Assembly: GCF_029227915.1 (NCBI RefSeq)
Contig: NC_079884.1
Location: 27,094,001-27,158,000, forward strand
From: Hydractinia symbiolongicarpus
Lineage: Eukaryota; Cnidaria; Hydrozoa; Anthoathecata; Hydractiniidae
DNA length: 64,000 nucleotides
Direction: 5' to 3'
Notes under the pieces: model-generated
What the model was told of the DNA's origin: nothing
Database searches by the model: none
The model's input: the letters and a program-made list of their open reading frames with translations, nothing else
Part shown: positions 23,511 to 35,200 of the stretch, piece by piece
Position numbering within the stretch: the stretch's first letter is position 1
How the letters are laid out: each line of letters starts with the position of its first letter
Made by a program: the position numbers and the translations under genes

Positions 23511-24030
23511 GCAACAGGTTGAGTTTATCATTGCGGGGGCTAGTCACCTCTTTGTAAATTATTTTCTTCTCAATACGCTGTAATAAGAAATGTTCTCAAG
23601 AAATAATATTCTGTTTTGGAGAGTGACGACTCCACTTATTACACCACAAAAAATATGGGGGAGGAAAATGTAAATCCGAGCGGTTTTGTATTACCTCAGC
23701 TGGTTCATACAAGCCAGTTTACCGTTTATACCCAGAGGGTAAAGAGTTCAGCTCACTCTTCTCTGGTAACTTATAAGAAGCTTAGCTAGGGGGTTACTTT
23801 TAGCTTGTCTTTGGGTGTAACGACCCCACTTTTTACCCCAGTTCAGTGAGGTGCCCAAGTTTACTAACTTGGTCTTCAGGCTTGACAACCCTGCTGTCCT
23901 TAGTGAAAATATCGACAGGCTGGTGCTCTTGTAACAACCTCCTGTGTAAGGCTGAGTGTTGGGGCCCTGTAACACATGTGGAAAGCTACAGCCAGAGTCA
24001 CAAGTTCTGGCGCACAGGAGGGTCTTAATA
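23511..24030 (+). repeat. 3' UTR modules of the retrotransposon family (type I tail)
   Basis: The region contains a tail segment (GTTGAGTTTATCATTGCGGG, then ACCTCTTTGTAAATTATTTT), then two or three CAAGGGGG..TTACCCCAG-type units, then the conserved stem-loop module at 23938-24021. Matching series occur after the USP genes at 35432 and 47072. It is non-coding. Confidence 0.7.
23938..24021 (+). ncRNA. Structured RNA module in retrotransposon 3' UTR, copy A
   Basis: A closing stem CCTCCTGTG/CACAGGAGG (23938-23946 with 24013-24021) encloses a hairpin GTGTT/AACAC and a hairpin GCCAGA/TCTGGC with loop GTCACAAGT. The same fold can be drawn for copies at 35821 and 47465 with paired base changes. This looks like an element-encoded RNA structure rather than a host RNA gene. 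Confidence 0.6.
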
Positions 24031-24339
24031 ATTCTTTTGTATACTAATATATTTTTGACATATACATTTTTCTATTTGTGTTTGATCTGTAACCAGTCCG
24101 TTTATGTTGTTAGCTCTGTCTTGTGTCCTATTGTTTGTGATAGAAGGATTGTTTTTTCTCTTTACGATTTTCTTAAAGAATAGTTTTAGGTCCAAGTTGG
24201 ACAGTACGCATGCTTGTAAGAAGCAAGAAAGTGTATTCGGCACCTTCTTCTGGGAGCCTAACCACAGTTTTGACAACCACCGTCCCTGTAGACAAGATAC
24301 TTCAGTGCAGCTTGCTGTATTGTAAACCTTTTTTATATT

Positions 24340-24778
24340 AGCAGGACGGTTTCATCACACATGATCTTGTCTTTGGAGAGTATCGACTCCACTTATTACC
24401 TGAGTTAAAAACAAAGAAAAGCACAGATAAACAGAAAGTGGTCAAAGTTTACTTTAGGGAGATAGGGATGTCTAGTTTCTGCTGATGACCGACCATCTGC
24501 GGACATCTTCGAGGTGACCCAGCTAGACATCCAAAGTACTTAGGTTCAGAAATATGCGTCGAAACCCACCTGCCTTGGTTAAAGTTCTGTTCATCTTTTC
24601 AAATGTGTTGTGTCCTTTTTATTTTTTTAATTAATTCCTTGAAAAAAAAGGAGAATTGTGCTTTAGAGGCATTTTCTCTGGAGGAGTACAACCTCTAGCT
24701 TATTTCCAAAGACCTAACAGGTTGCGTTCATTGCAGGGGCTGGCCACCTCTTTGTAAATTATTTTCTTATAGTTAATA
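24340..24778 (+). repeat. Solo 3' tail of the retrotransposon family (type II)
   Basis: It carries the GTCTTTGGAGAGT..CGACTCC module, the GAGGTGACCCAGCTAGACAT block, the hairpin TAGAGGC..CCTCTAG region and the terminal CCTCTTTGTAAATTATTTTC. No coding sequence is attached, so it is a strongly 5'-truncated or broken copy. A Tc1-like remnant follows directly. Confidence 0.65.
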
Positions 24779-24839
24779 TAATTAACAAATTTATTAACTC
24801 TAACCCTTTGTAAAACAAGGAAGACAAAATATTTGTTTA

Positions 24840-25602
24840 TCTACAATCGTGGACATAAATTATGAGACAAATCAGAAATTCATATAAAATTTAAGTTTGT
24901 CACTTCCCCCTTCCCCAATCTCTTCAACACAACTCCGTGATTGTAAGAAATTGCCACCATAAAGTTTGCATTAACTAAGCCTTCTTTTGACCCCTTGGCA
25001 TTGCAGTGGAGGCTAAGGCCTTCCCCCTTTCTTTGCGACCATCAGGTTCGTTTTGTATTGGAATCCTTTTCCATCTAAGTACATGACGATACCTTGTGTC
25101 CAAAAATAAGTTCCCAAGTCACGACTCTTTGCCTTCTTGCAAAAATTCATTCTCTCCTTTAGATCTTTGGCGGTAAAAAGCCATTTCTTATGGGCTTGCA
25201 AGTATGCGTACCTAGCTTTGTAAAGGACTCTCTGCACTGTCCGCACTGAATATATTTTCTCTGTGTCACTCTCCAGTCGTACACGTGGAGTTGTGAATGA
25301 ACCGTCTGATTCTCGAAGTTTTGCAAAGGTTCGCAATATGCGTCTTTCTGCAAGCTTGTTGACTTTGCGTGGTCGCCCAGGGCTTTCTTTGCGATAGTCT
25401 GGAGCTGCTCTGATTGGCCTGGTGGTGTGTTGATAAACCATTGCTTTGCGATACCAAGGGAACAACTGCAACAACTTTTTCCTTTTAACAAAACCTTTCT
25501 GACACAAAACAGATTTTCTATGGCATGCTGGACCGTAACTTTATTTTTTTGTTTTCGCTCCGCCATCTTTTTTTTAACACAAGACATTTTTAGTTTGTTC
25601 AC
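24840..25602 (-). pseudogene. Tc1/mariner transposase, N-terminal half
   Basis: The minus strand encodes an HTH region (VNKLAERRILRTFAKLRESD after GRPRK), a second HTH (YSVRTVQRVLYKARY), then KDLKERMNFCKKA and YLDGKGFQYKTN, the block around the first catalytic Asp of Tc1 transposases. The frame then stops, so the second and third catalytic residues are missing. N-terminal residues from a different frame (25602-25500) imply a frameshift. GTGGACATAAATTATGAGAC at about 24849 resembles a Tc1-type terminus. It separates retrotransposon pieces. Confidence 0.7.
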
Positions 25603-25740
25603 TATGGTGAGAAAAACACAATGTTAACATCTCATTACTTTTTAAACTTCAAACTTAACTTAGAAATAGACAACACGAAGGTGAAACTACAGACCAAAAA
25701 TTAATAAGAAACAAATTCTCTTTTAATGTACAAGCTGCTC

Positions 25741-26043
25741 GTCAACTTGGTGACATGTGCATGAAAGCTTCTTTCTGTATTTGAGTCGCTAGAAATACAA
25801 AGGTATGGAATGAACACAGCCACATCCCTATTTCAACCAACTTTTCCATACCCACTCCTCTAATGCCAACGACCAAACAACCAACAGTCACCAAGCCCAA
25901 TACACCTGTTAAAGCAGGCCCAGACCCACCTACCCACAGCAAAGTAATTCACACAGGATTAATAAATAAAGGAAACACCTGTTACGCCAATTCCATCCTG
26001 CAAGCATTAACTGCAATCCCATCATTTTGGTTACATCATGTCT
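25741..26043 (+). pseudogene. USP Cys-box fragment of the retrotransposon family
   Basis: After a decayed end of the endonuclease region and a Pro/Thr-rich linker (TTKQPTVTKPNTPVKAGPDP) comes GLINKGNTCYANSILQAL, the canonical catalytic-Cys box of ubiquitin-specific proteases. The frame ends at 26043, where R340-containing sequence interrupts the domain. The linker shows that endonuclease and protease belong to one reading unit. Confidence 0.75.
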
Positions 26044-26204
26044 AAGGTCAGAAAGCTTTTCTGTTTCCAGGTTTGCTGCTTTTTATTCTTTGTCACTACC
26101 TCTCTAAGGGCTGGGTTTCAAGTCTACCTCTCTTAGCCCTGGGCTCTGTGTCAGTAGGTAAAAGCAACAACGATACGATTTGCAGCTGTCGACTTTTCTT
26201 TTTC

Positions 26205-26543
26205 CAAAGTTTAACAAAAGTTATTGGTTTTGGCGGACGGTGTCAATGAATGTGGCTGGTGTCTTGCAGGAGGCAGGGGATGCTTACTCAAGGGCCCGCA
26301 CCAGATCCCAAGCATGAGTGAATTTCACCAATCCTCCTGTTTCCACATTCATAGGTGTTTGTTTCAGTGCAGTCGAAATCCATTAACTTTCCGATTTTCC
26401 CTGTAAAGGGGAGAATGCAGAAGTTCTCCCGCAGCTTCTTATTCTTTGGAGAGAAACCTCCTTTTTTTAATTAAACTTTCCGTCTTAAAAGACTAGTTTT
26501 ATCTGCATTGCGATGTAGTTACTCCTATTCTCTTCGGAATCTT
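26205..26543. repeat. Dispersed repeat R340, copy 2, inside USP coding sequence
   Basis: This second copy of the 22665-23000 repeat interrupts the USP domain between the Cys box (ends 26043) and the next USP block (starts about 26556). The sequence at 26044-26204 is unassigned and may be part of the same insertion. Confidence 0.6.
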
Positions 26544-26555
26544 CTCTTGTTTCTC

Positions 26556-27200
26556 CTCTATTGAAGTCTGTTATGCTCAGTATGTCCATGCTGTTCCAGT
26601 CTTCCACAGCTGTTGAACCTTCCGCCTTCTTAAGAGCCTTGCCGCTTGAGATGGCCAGCATTAGGAAGACCCCATTTGACATTAATACCCAGCAGGACGT
26701 GCTTCATGTCTTGGGTGAATTAACAGGACCTTCAGTTATCGCAAGTAATATCATCACCAACATTATAACCACTACGACGTCATGTAATGCATGCTTCTTA
26801 TCAACTAACAGGGAGGAAAGTACGCCTATTGTGCCACTCCCTATCTCAAACAGCGTTACAGGTTCAATTAATTGTTTTTTGCAACCCCACCTCTTTTGAG
26901 GTGACTCAGCTAGACATTTTGGGTACCTTGGTTCAGGAATATGAGTCGAAACCCTTGTACCCTGCACAGAAGTCCTGTTTCTATACCTATCACTTTAGAC
27001 TTGTGAAGTCTCTTGTCAAAAGCACTACAACTTCAGGGCTGTAATTAACCACTCGTTTGAACAATGGTCATTACACTACTGTTGCTTATAACCAAGTGCA
27101 TGGTAAGTGGTTTCATTGCAACGACAGAGCAGTGGTCCCTTGCAAACAAAACTTGCTAAATGGTGTCCAATCTTTTCCTTGAAGAGCTTAGGTAAATTTC
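26556..27200 (+). pseudogene. USP middle and C-terminal fragments of the retrotransposon family
   Basis: The frame 26561-26898 has PSAFLRALPLEMASIRKTPF and NTQQDVLHVLGEL (QQD box), then TTTTSCNACFLST (one zinc-binding Cys pair). Type II tail sequence is spliced in at about 26898-26975. Then NNGHYTTVAYNQVHGKWFHC (His box, with a frameshift) and an end at about 27190 follow. The copy is a mosaic rather than a simple truncation. Confidence 0.65.
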
Positions 27201-27659
27201 AGTCACCAGTTTATGTCAGCAAGGGGGGGTTGACGATTCTTATTTTTATTTATTTTATTTTTTTATAATTTTTTTTTGTAGTCTTCTCTTTGAAGAGTGA
27301 CGACTCAATTTATTACCCCAGTCAAATTAAATGCGAAAAACAAAATAAAAATTACGTCAGCAAGGGGGGGTTGACTGTACCAGGTCCTATCTTTGGAGAG
27401 TGACGACTCCACTTCTTACCCCAGTCACACAAGACTGTACAGAGTAGGACAGCTGAAAAGTTATGGATGAAAGAAATGCCTAGTTCCTGCTGAAGACTTC
27501 GCAGGCCTCTTTTGCGGTGACTCATCTAGAAATTTTGGGTACCTTGGTTCATGAATATAAATCGAAACCCTTGTACCCTTTACAGAAGTCCTGTCCTACT
27601 CTCTCTCTGTCTGTTTGTTGGTTCAATTTTGTGTCAATTATCTCCTTGGAAAAGGAAGA
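27201..27659 (+). repeat. Retrotransposon 3' UTR modules (type II)
   Basis: Two GCAAGGGGGGTTGAC...CTTTGGAGAGTGACGACTCC modules lie at 27230-27320 and 27360-27425. The TGACTCATCTAGAAATTTTG / GGGTACC..GTACCC block lies at 27515-27580, followed by the terminal tail. Confidence 0.65.
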
Positions 27660-27824
27660 ATTGTGCACTTTTATATGAGCATATTCTTTAGAGGAGCAAA
27701 ACATCTAGAATTTAAATTTTAAGACTTAACTGGTCGAGTTTATCATTGTGCGTGCACTTTGTAACTTCCATTCTTCTCTTTTATTATAATTATGAAAAGT
27801 TACATTCAACGCAGCTTTTTCAAG

Positions 27825-28705
27825 CTAAGTAGACATAAATGTGGCACCTCTGAGTAAGCTGTGGTTTAGTAATCGATGAATGGCTTTATTTGCTTCTGTT
27901 CCTTCTCCAGGGGCAATTCCAGGGAGACAACATTTTACTGCATGATCAGACAATTTTTCTAATTCGTTATAAACTTTAATTGATTTTTCAATGCACTGCT
28001 TCTTAATTTTTTTAATATTTTCCACTGTTTCAGTAGGGTAGGGGTTTTCACAGTACGAACAGCCCCCAATTCATTTTTATATCGAAACATGTAAGTGATT
28101 TCGTTCATAAGGGAGTAATAATAAGGTTATTTTAAAATTTTGTATGTTATTCTCTCAGCAGCATGAAAGAGATATAACTTTATATCAGCATAAAGTAAAT
28201 GACGGTGGTAAAAGTTTCATTCAGTGCAACATATATTAATTTTACATCATTAAATAAGTTTTGCCTTGAGAAAATTTCCATCCAATTTGTGATGTCTTTT
28301 TGTGATGTTGACCTGCAAAGGCATCACTGAGCAATTTGTAATAAATGCATTCTCATATTCCCGATGACAGCCACCAGACTTAAATGTATGGTCAGTAGAT
28401 TTATAAGTTGTTTTTTCCGCCTTGATTCTTGCTCTAAAAATAAGTTCATAATCTTATCTTTACTGGGGGAACCAATATCTGATTATCATTAAATTTTGGC
28501 ATTGGTTATGTGGACATGTTACTCATTTGTGTAAAGTTCGCTCCACGTACAACTTGATCAAAAACATATTTTCACAAATGGAATGTAAAGTGAGTGCTGG
28601 ATAAACTAAAGCGTTCAAAATGAATATGCGACAAACAAGAGTTTGTTCAGGGTCTTCATCTTGAAGGAAAAGTCTCCCGCACTGTTTTATTCCACATTCA
28701 AACAT
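27825..28705 (-). pseudogene. Decayed mobile-element gene fragment in the tandem unit (copy 1)
   Basis: The minus strand reads CCLPGIAPGEGTEANKAIHR, then LLNHSLLRGAT, a block resembling an invertebrate transposon protein with consensus GIPPG-x-GTxxNExLHxxLN. Upstream frames hold scattered coding-like pieces (FRARIKAEKTTYKSTDHTFK; ECGIKQCGRLFLQDEDPEQT) separated by stops. The exact family is unknown. Copies recur at 29902-30782 and 31980-32180 plus 36570-36752. Confidence 0.4.
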
Positions 28706-28799
28706 TACGGAAAAGCAATCTCTGAAAAACTACGCACATGTTTCACTACTGAAGCCACCTACATAATGATGACAATCCATTACTCCTTTTCCATATTTA

Positions 28800-29260
28800 T
28801 CTCATTTGTACCTATTCAATTCATTTTGAATTGCTTTAATATTTATTGTTTAGTGTTGTGTTTTTAGTCGCTGTTGTATTTTTTTGCCTTTTACGGTCAA
28901 TGTTTTTAGGAAATCCTTGCAAAAAGGGGGATTTTGCTTTTTTGAAAAATCTCTAGAGGGTTGCAACCTCTAACTATAGTAAAACCAGCTGTCATTAGAC
29001 AAGAAATATCATTACAGCTAGCTGTTGTTTATAACCAAGTGCATCGTAAGTGGTTTCATTGCAACGACAGAGCAGTGGTCCCTTGCAAACAAAACTTGCT
29101 AAATGGCGTACAATATTTTCCTTGAAAAGCTTAGGTAAATTGCAGTCACCAGTTTATGTCAGCAAGTGGGGTTTGACGATTCTTATTTTTATTTATTTTT
29201 CCAAAGACCTAACAGGTTGAGTTCATCATTGTGGTGGCTTGCTACCTCTTTGTAAATTAT
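28800..29260 (+). repeat. Retrotransposon 3' end and USP C-terminal scrap in unit 1
   Basis: 28800-29015 is a type I tail (AAAAAGGGGGATTTTGC, TAGAGGGTTGCAACCTCTA hairpin, GCTAGCTGTT). It is followed by a short piece encoding YNQVHRKWFHCNDRAVVPC, the end of the USP domain, and then the type II terminus to about 29270. The same sequence recurs in unit 2 (30877-31345). Confidence 0.7.
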
Positions 29261-29269
29261 TTTCTTATT

Positions 29270-29736
29270 GCTACTGTCCGAAAGGATAACGAATGATAAT
29301 CTGGAAAGACAGATTGACACTGGGAAAGACTAGACTCTTTTTATTTATTTGTTTATTTTGTTTTGTGTGTGTGTATGTATGTCTGTTGTTTTTCTGTTAT
29401 TCTTCTGTTACATGTAACATCACACTCCCTACTGTCAGTCACTATTATAAGTGAAGTATTCAGCAATAAACAGATAGTACTGTCACGCAAGGGGTCAATA
29501 GGTAGAGTCGTGGGATGGCATGAAAAACATGCCTGCTGAGCCCACGTAAAAGTTGGCACCCCCAACCCAATTGTTATCTGTCGCTCCCACCAAGCTTAGG
29601 CCGGCCCGTGGGATATTTATGGTCTATGACAAAGTTAAATTTTTTAAACAATGATACCCCCAACGATATAGACCCTGACCGTATTAGGACTACCCCTCCG
29701 GATATCGATTTCGTTATTACTAACTCCTCTGTCCCC
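29270..29736 (+). repeat. Retrotransposon 5' UTR and N-terminus in an internally deleted copy (unit 1)
   Basis: It matches 40406-40870, the 5' end of the near-complete element. It includes the nested hairpin CGTGGG..CCCACG at 29509-29546, the hairpin GTTGG-CACCC-CCAAC at 29552-29566, and the start of the N-terminal reading (NDIDPDRIRTTPPDIDFVIT). At 29736/29737 it jumps directly to the 3' tail, so this is a 5' end plus 3' end derivative. The second copy is 31347-31814. Confidence 0.7.
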
Positions 29737-29901
29737 ATTGTGCACTTTTATATGAGCATATTCTTTAGAGGAGCAAAACATCTAGAATTTAAATTTTAAG
29801 ACTTAACTGGTCGAGTTTATCATTGTGCGTGCACTTTGTAACTTCCATTCTTCTCTTTTATTATAGTTATGAAAAGTTACATTCAACGCAGCTTTTTCAA
29901 G

Positions 29902-30782
29902 CTAAGTAGACATAAATGTGGCACCTCTGAGTAAGCTGTGGTTTAGTAATCGATGAATGGCTTTATTTGCTTCTGTTCCTTCTCCAGGGGCAATTCCAGG
30001 GAGACAACATTTTACTGCATGATCAGACAATTTTTCTAATTCGTTATAAACTTTAATTGATTTTTCAATGCACTGCTTCTTAATTTTTTTAATATTTTCC
30101 ACTGTTTCAGTAGGGTAGGGGTTTTCACAGTACGAACAGCCCCCAATTCATTTTTATATCGAAACATGTAAGTGATTTCGTTCATAAGGGAGTAATAATA
30201 AGGTTATTTTAAAATTTTGTATGTTATTCTCTCAGCAGCATGAAAGAGATATAACTTTATATCAGCATAAAGTAAATGACGGTGGTAAAAGTTTCATTCA
30301 GTGCAACATATATTAATTTTACATCATTAAATAAGTTTTGCCTTGAGAAAATTTCCATCCAATTTGTGATGTCTTTTTGTGATGTTGACCTGCAAAGGCA
30401 TCACTGAGCAATTTGTAATAAATGCATTCTCATATTCCCGATGACAGCCACCAGACTTAAATGTATGGTCAGTAGATTTATAAGTTGTTTTTTCCGCCTT
30501 GATTCTTGCTCTAAAAATAAGTTCATAATCTTATCTTTACTGGGGGAACCAATATCTGATTATCATTAAATTTTGGCATTGGTTATGTGGACATGTTACT
30601 CATTTGTGTAAAGTTCGCTCCACGTACAACTTGATCAAAAACATATTTTCACAAATGGAATGTAAAGTGAGTGCTGGATAAACTAAAGCGTTCAAAATGA
30701 ATATGCGACAAACAAGAGTTTGTTCAGGGTCTTCATCTTGAAGGAAAAGTCTCCCGCACTGTTTTATTCCACATTCAAACAT
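29902..30782 (-). pseudogene. Decayed mobile-element gene fragment in the tandem unit (copy 2)
   Basis: This is a near-identical repeat of 27825-28705, with the same GIAPGEGTEANKAIHRLLNH block and the same stops. Confidence 0.4.
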
Positions 30783-31814
30783 TACGGAAAAGCAATCTCT
30801 GAAAAACTACGCACATGTTTCACTACTGAAGCCACCTACATAATGATGACAATCCATTACTCCTTTTCCATATTTATCTCATTTGTACCTATTCAATTCA
30901 TTTTGAATTGCTTTAATATTTATTGTTTAGTGTTGTGTTTTTAGTCGCTGTTGTATTTTTTTGCCTTTTACGGTCAATGTTTTTAGGAAATCCTTGCAAA
31001 AAGGGGGATTTTGCTTTTTTGAAAAATCTCTAGAGGGTTGCAACCTCTAACTATAGTAGAACCAGCTGTCATTAGACAAGAAATATCATTACAGCTAGCT
31101 GTTGTTTATAACCAAGTGCATCGTAAGTGGTTTCATTGCAACGACAGAGCAGTGGTCCCTTGCAAACAAAACTTGCTAAATGGCGTACAATATTTTCCTT
31201 GAAAAGCTTAGGTAAATTGCAGTCACCAGTTTATGTCAGCAAGTGGGGTTTGACGATTCTTATTTTTATTTATTTTTCCAAAGACCTAACAGGTTGAGTT
31301 CATCATTGTGGTGGCTTGCTACCTCTTTGTAAATTATTTTCTTATTGCTACTGTCCGAAAGGATAACGAATGACAATCTGGAAAGACAGATTGACACTGG
31401 GAAAGACTAGACTCTTTTTATTTATTTGTTTATTTTGTTTTGTGTGTGTGTATGTATGTCTGTTGTTTTTCTGTTATTCTTCTGTTACATGTAACATCAC
31501 ACTCCCTACTGTCAGTCACCACTTATAAGTGAAGTATTCAGCAATAAACAGATAGTACTGTCACGCAAGTGGTCAATAGGTAGAGTCGTGGGATGGCATG
31601 AAAAACATGCCTGCTGAGCCCACGTAAAAGTTGGCACCCCCAACCCAATTGTTATCTGTCGCTCCCACCAAGCTTAGGCCGGCCCGTGGGATATTTATGG
31701 TCTATGACAAAGTTAAATTTTTTAAACAATGATACCCCCAACGATATAGACCCTGACCGTATTAGAACTACCCCTCCGGATATCGATTTCGTTATTACTA
31801 ACTCCTCTGTCCCC

Positions 31815-32290
31815 ATTGTGCACTTTTATATGAGCATATTCTTTAGAGGAGCAAAACATCTAGAATTTAAATTTTAAGACTTAACTGGTCGAGTTTATCA
31901 TTGTGCGTGCACTTTGTAACTTCCATTCTTCTCTTTTATTATAATTATGAAAAGTTACATTCAACGCAGCTTTTTCAAGCTAAGTAGACATAAATGTGGC
32001 ACCTCTGAGTAAGCTGTGGTTTAGTAATCGATGAATGGCTTTATTTGCTTCTGTTCCTTCTCCAGGGGCAATTCCAGGGAGACAACATTTTACTGCATGA
32101 TCAGACAATTTTTCTAATTCGTTATAAACTTTAATTGATTTTTCAATGCACTGCTTCTTAATTTTTTTAATATTTTCCACTGTTTTAGTAGGGTAGGGGT
32201 TTTCACAGTACGAACAGCCCCCAATTCATTTTTATATCGAAACATGTAAGTGATTTCGTTCATAAGGGAGTAATAATAAGGTTATTTTAA
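31815..32290. repeat. Third tandem unit, left part, broken by a retrotransposon copy
   Basis: It matches the first 476 bases of units 1 and 2 up to AAGGTTATTTTAAA, then switches to retrotransposon coding sequence at about 32291. The unit resumes at about 36232. Roughly 55 bases present in units 1 and 2 at the junction are absent here. Confidence 0.8.
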
Positions 32291-35200
32291 ATGGAGAAAG
32301 TCCCAGGATGCTGGGAACACATGTCAATGGTTTGGTCTGCACTTAAAGAGGCCCGGGCCAACAAATCACACCTTGCAAATATATGGCTGGATATTGCAAA
32401 TGCATATCCTTCAATTCCACACAAGCTTATATTTTTTGCACTGGAAAGGTATGGAGTCCCTCAGAGTTGGATATCATTCATTAAGTCATACTACGTTGGT
32501 TTATATAGCAAATCGTTTTCTTTGTCTGCACCAAGCAACTGGCACAAGCATATGCGAGGTATTTTTGCAGGTTGCACTCTTTCCATCATTTTGTTTCTTG
32601 CTGGTATAAACATTATTCTTGAATACACTATTGCGGCACCAGCCCCAAATTATATTACTTCTAAAAACGTGCCCCTTCCTTTAGTCAGAGCTTCTATGGA
32701 TGATATCAACCTAATGTCATCCTCTGTCTGTGGAGCTCAAAGCCTCCTTTCCAGGTGCGTCACTGCTTTAAAATGGGCTGGCATGAGTTTTTGCCCTCGT
32801 AAGTCAAGGAGCATAATCCTTATAAAAGGTAGATCTGTAAACTCCACACCTTTTTCTGTGTCTCACATCTCGTCACAAACCGACTTCTCTTCATTCATTC
32901 CGTCAATCCATTCATCGCCAGTTCGTTTTCTCGGTCGCATTATTGATGGTACGATTTCAGATGCTAAAGCAATCGACGAGCTAGATAATAAGCTAATAAC
33001 CGGTCTTACAATCATAAACGGTTCGTGTTTCAAAGGGACCCAAAAACTATGGATTTTGCAAAACCTTCTAATTCCTCGAATCCAATGGCCAATTCTTATT
33101 TATGAAGTTCCAATATCTCGGGTTACAAGGCTGGAGCAGAAGATATCAACTTTCATTAGAAAATGGCTATCTCTGCACAATTCCACGTCAAATATTTGCC
33201 TATATAGCTCCTGCTCGCCTTGTCCAATGCCAATTAAGAGCTTGACGTCATTGCTTACATGCTCTAAAATAAGTGGTCATTTACTTTTACGCGATTCCAA
33301 AGATCCTCTTGTGTCTAACAGTGCACCTACTTTGAAAGTTGGCATGTGGAAAGTGGACAACGCAGTAAGAACAGCAGAGGCAGAGGTGAAAATAAAGTCA
33401 GTCGTGGGAACTCCCCAGTATGGCAAAGCCGGCCTAGGGATCAACGAATCTTTCAAAATTCCGATTTCAAAACAGTGCTATGCGTATCGTAAATTAATAT
33501 CGAACACAGCTAAAGATATCTATGAGGAAGGCAACATGGGTAGAGCATTGCAGTTGGAAGTGCAGGGTCAGTGGACGAGATGGGAAAATTACACAAAAAA
33601 CGATCTATCTTGGAAGTCCATTTTTGCCATGTCCCCACACTTGCTTTCCTTCTGTCTTGCTTCTACTTACGATGTTCTTCCCTCACCTAGCAATTTAAAG
33701 CGCTGGAACGTTTGTACTGAATCTGCTTGTGCCTTATGTTCCAAACAAGTATGTACAACAGCGCATGTTTTAGGCGCTTGCAAGGTTGCTCTATCACAAG
33801 GAAGGTTAACTTTCCGACACGATGCTGTGCTTCGCGGGCTCCTGTTAAGTCTACAGCGTTTTTCATCTGAAGTTGTCCCGGAAACGAAAAAGCACCTTAA
33901 AGTGTCATTTGTAAAAGCAGGTAGCTATTCCTCCGCTAAAAGATCAAAACCAACTGGTCTATTCCACCATGCTAGTGACTGGGTGATGTTAGCAGATCTG
34001 AATGAAGGATTTGTGTTTCCTCGCCATATTGCAATCACATCCCTCCGGCCAGACATTGAAATATACTCAAATTGTTCTAAGCGCATCATCATTATTGAAC
34101 TTACTTGTCCTTGTGAGGAAAACATGGGATCCTGGCATTCCACCAAGCTTTCCAAATACTTCCCTTTGGTCGAGGTAATACGTAGCAACGGGTGGTTTCC
34201 GCATCTTTTTGCAGTAGAAGTGGGTGCTAGGGGCTACTCTTCAAGGTCTCTAACTTGCTGTCTAAAAAGCCTCGGTTTCGCTAGCACATCTGCGTTTTTA
34301 ACCGCCCGCGAGCTTGGCGATATAAGCATGAAAGCATCCTTTTGCATTTGGATTGCACGAGACTCACCACATTGGTCACAAGATCTTACGCACTGCAGTC
34401 CGCCAACATTGACACGATCAAAGGATAGTATACCTCATGAAAAATCCTCGTCTGTTACCAAATCCATTAAAAGTCCATCTTCAGCCATCTCTGACATGCC
34501 AAAACCCACGGAACACCATAACCTTAGCCAGGAACTTAAACAAAAGGTGAGCATCGTTCACGCTGGTTTGATAAACTAGGGGAACACATGCTACGCAAAC
34601 TCCATTTTGCAAGCATTAACGGTTCTTCCAAGACTTTGGTCTCAATTACCATCAGAGTCCTCTTTGTCATCTCCTCTAGTAAAGTCTATAGTCCTAAATA
34701 TGTCACTACTGAATCGTTCTCGTTCACCAATTGATCCTTCCAATTTCTTACGAGCACTGCAAAACAGAATGCATGCTCTTAACAATAACGCGTTTTATCA
34801 CAATCACCAACAAGATGTGCCCGAGATCCTTCAAGTTGTTTTTGACGAAATTATTGGATCTTCCCCTTTGGTTGACAATCTACTGTCTGTAACTATGACC
34901 ACAACAACGTCATGCAACTCCTGTTGTTTCTCCACTTCCAGGGAGCAAAAGGATTCAATTTTAATTTTACCAACGTGTAAGTCAATAGCAGACTCTTTTA
35001 ACAAATTTTTACAACCTCAAGAACTTCTAGGTGACAACAAGTGGTTCTGCCCCCAGTGTTCATCGCATCAAGAGGCCACAATTGAAACTCAGATTTCTAA
35101 TTGCGGCGACTTCCTTGTTGTACAATTGTTAAGATACACATCAGTAAATGGGTCTTCTTTTAAAGACAACAAGTTAGTCAATTGCTTGCCTAAAAAACAT

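Larger units (their letters stand above)
27660..31814. repeat. Tandem array of a 2,077-2,078-bp unit (two full copies)
   Basis: Unit 1 spans 27660-29736 and unit 2 spans 29737-31814. They are nearly identical, with only scattered substitutions. Each unit contains a retrotransposon tail, a decayed minus-strand gene fragment, another family 3' end with a USP C-terminal scrap, and a retrotransposon 5' UTR plus N-terminus fused to a tail (internal deletion). A third unit starts at 31815 and is broken by a retrotransposon copy. Confidence 0.9.

Noticed and set aside
23938-24021. Type I RNA module as a hammerhead, twister or HDV ribozyme
   Set aside because: CTGA and GAAA occur, but not in hammerhead spacing or order, and the conserved cores of twister or HDV are not met. 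It is kept as an unclassified structure.
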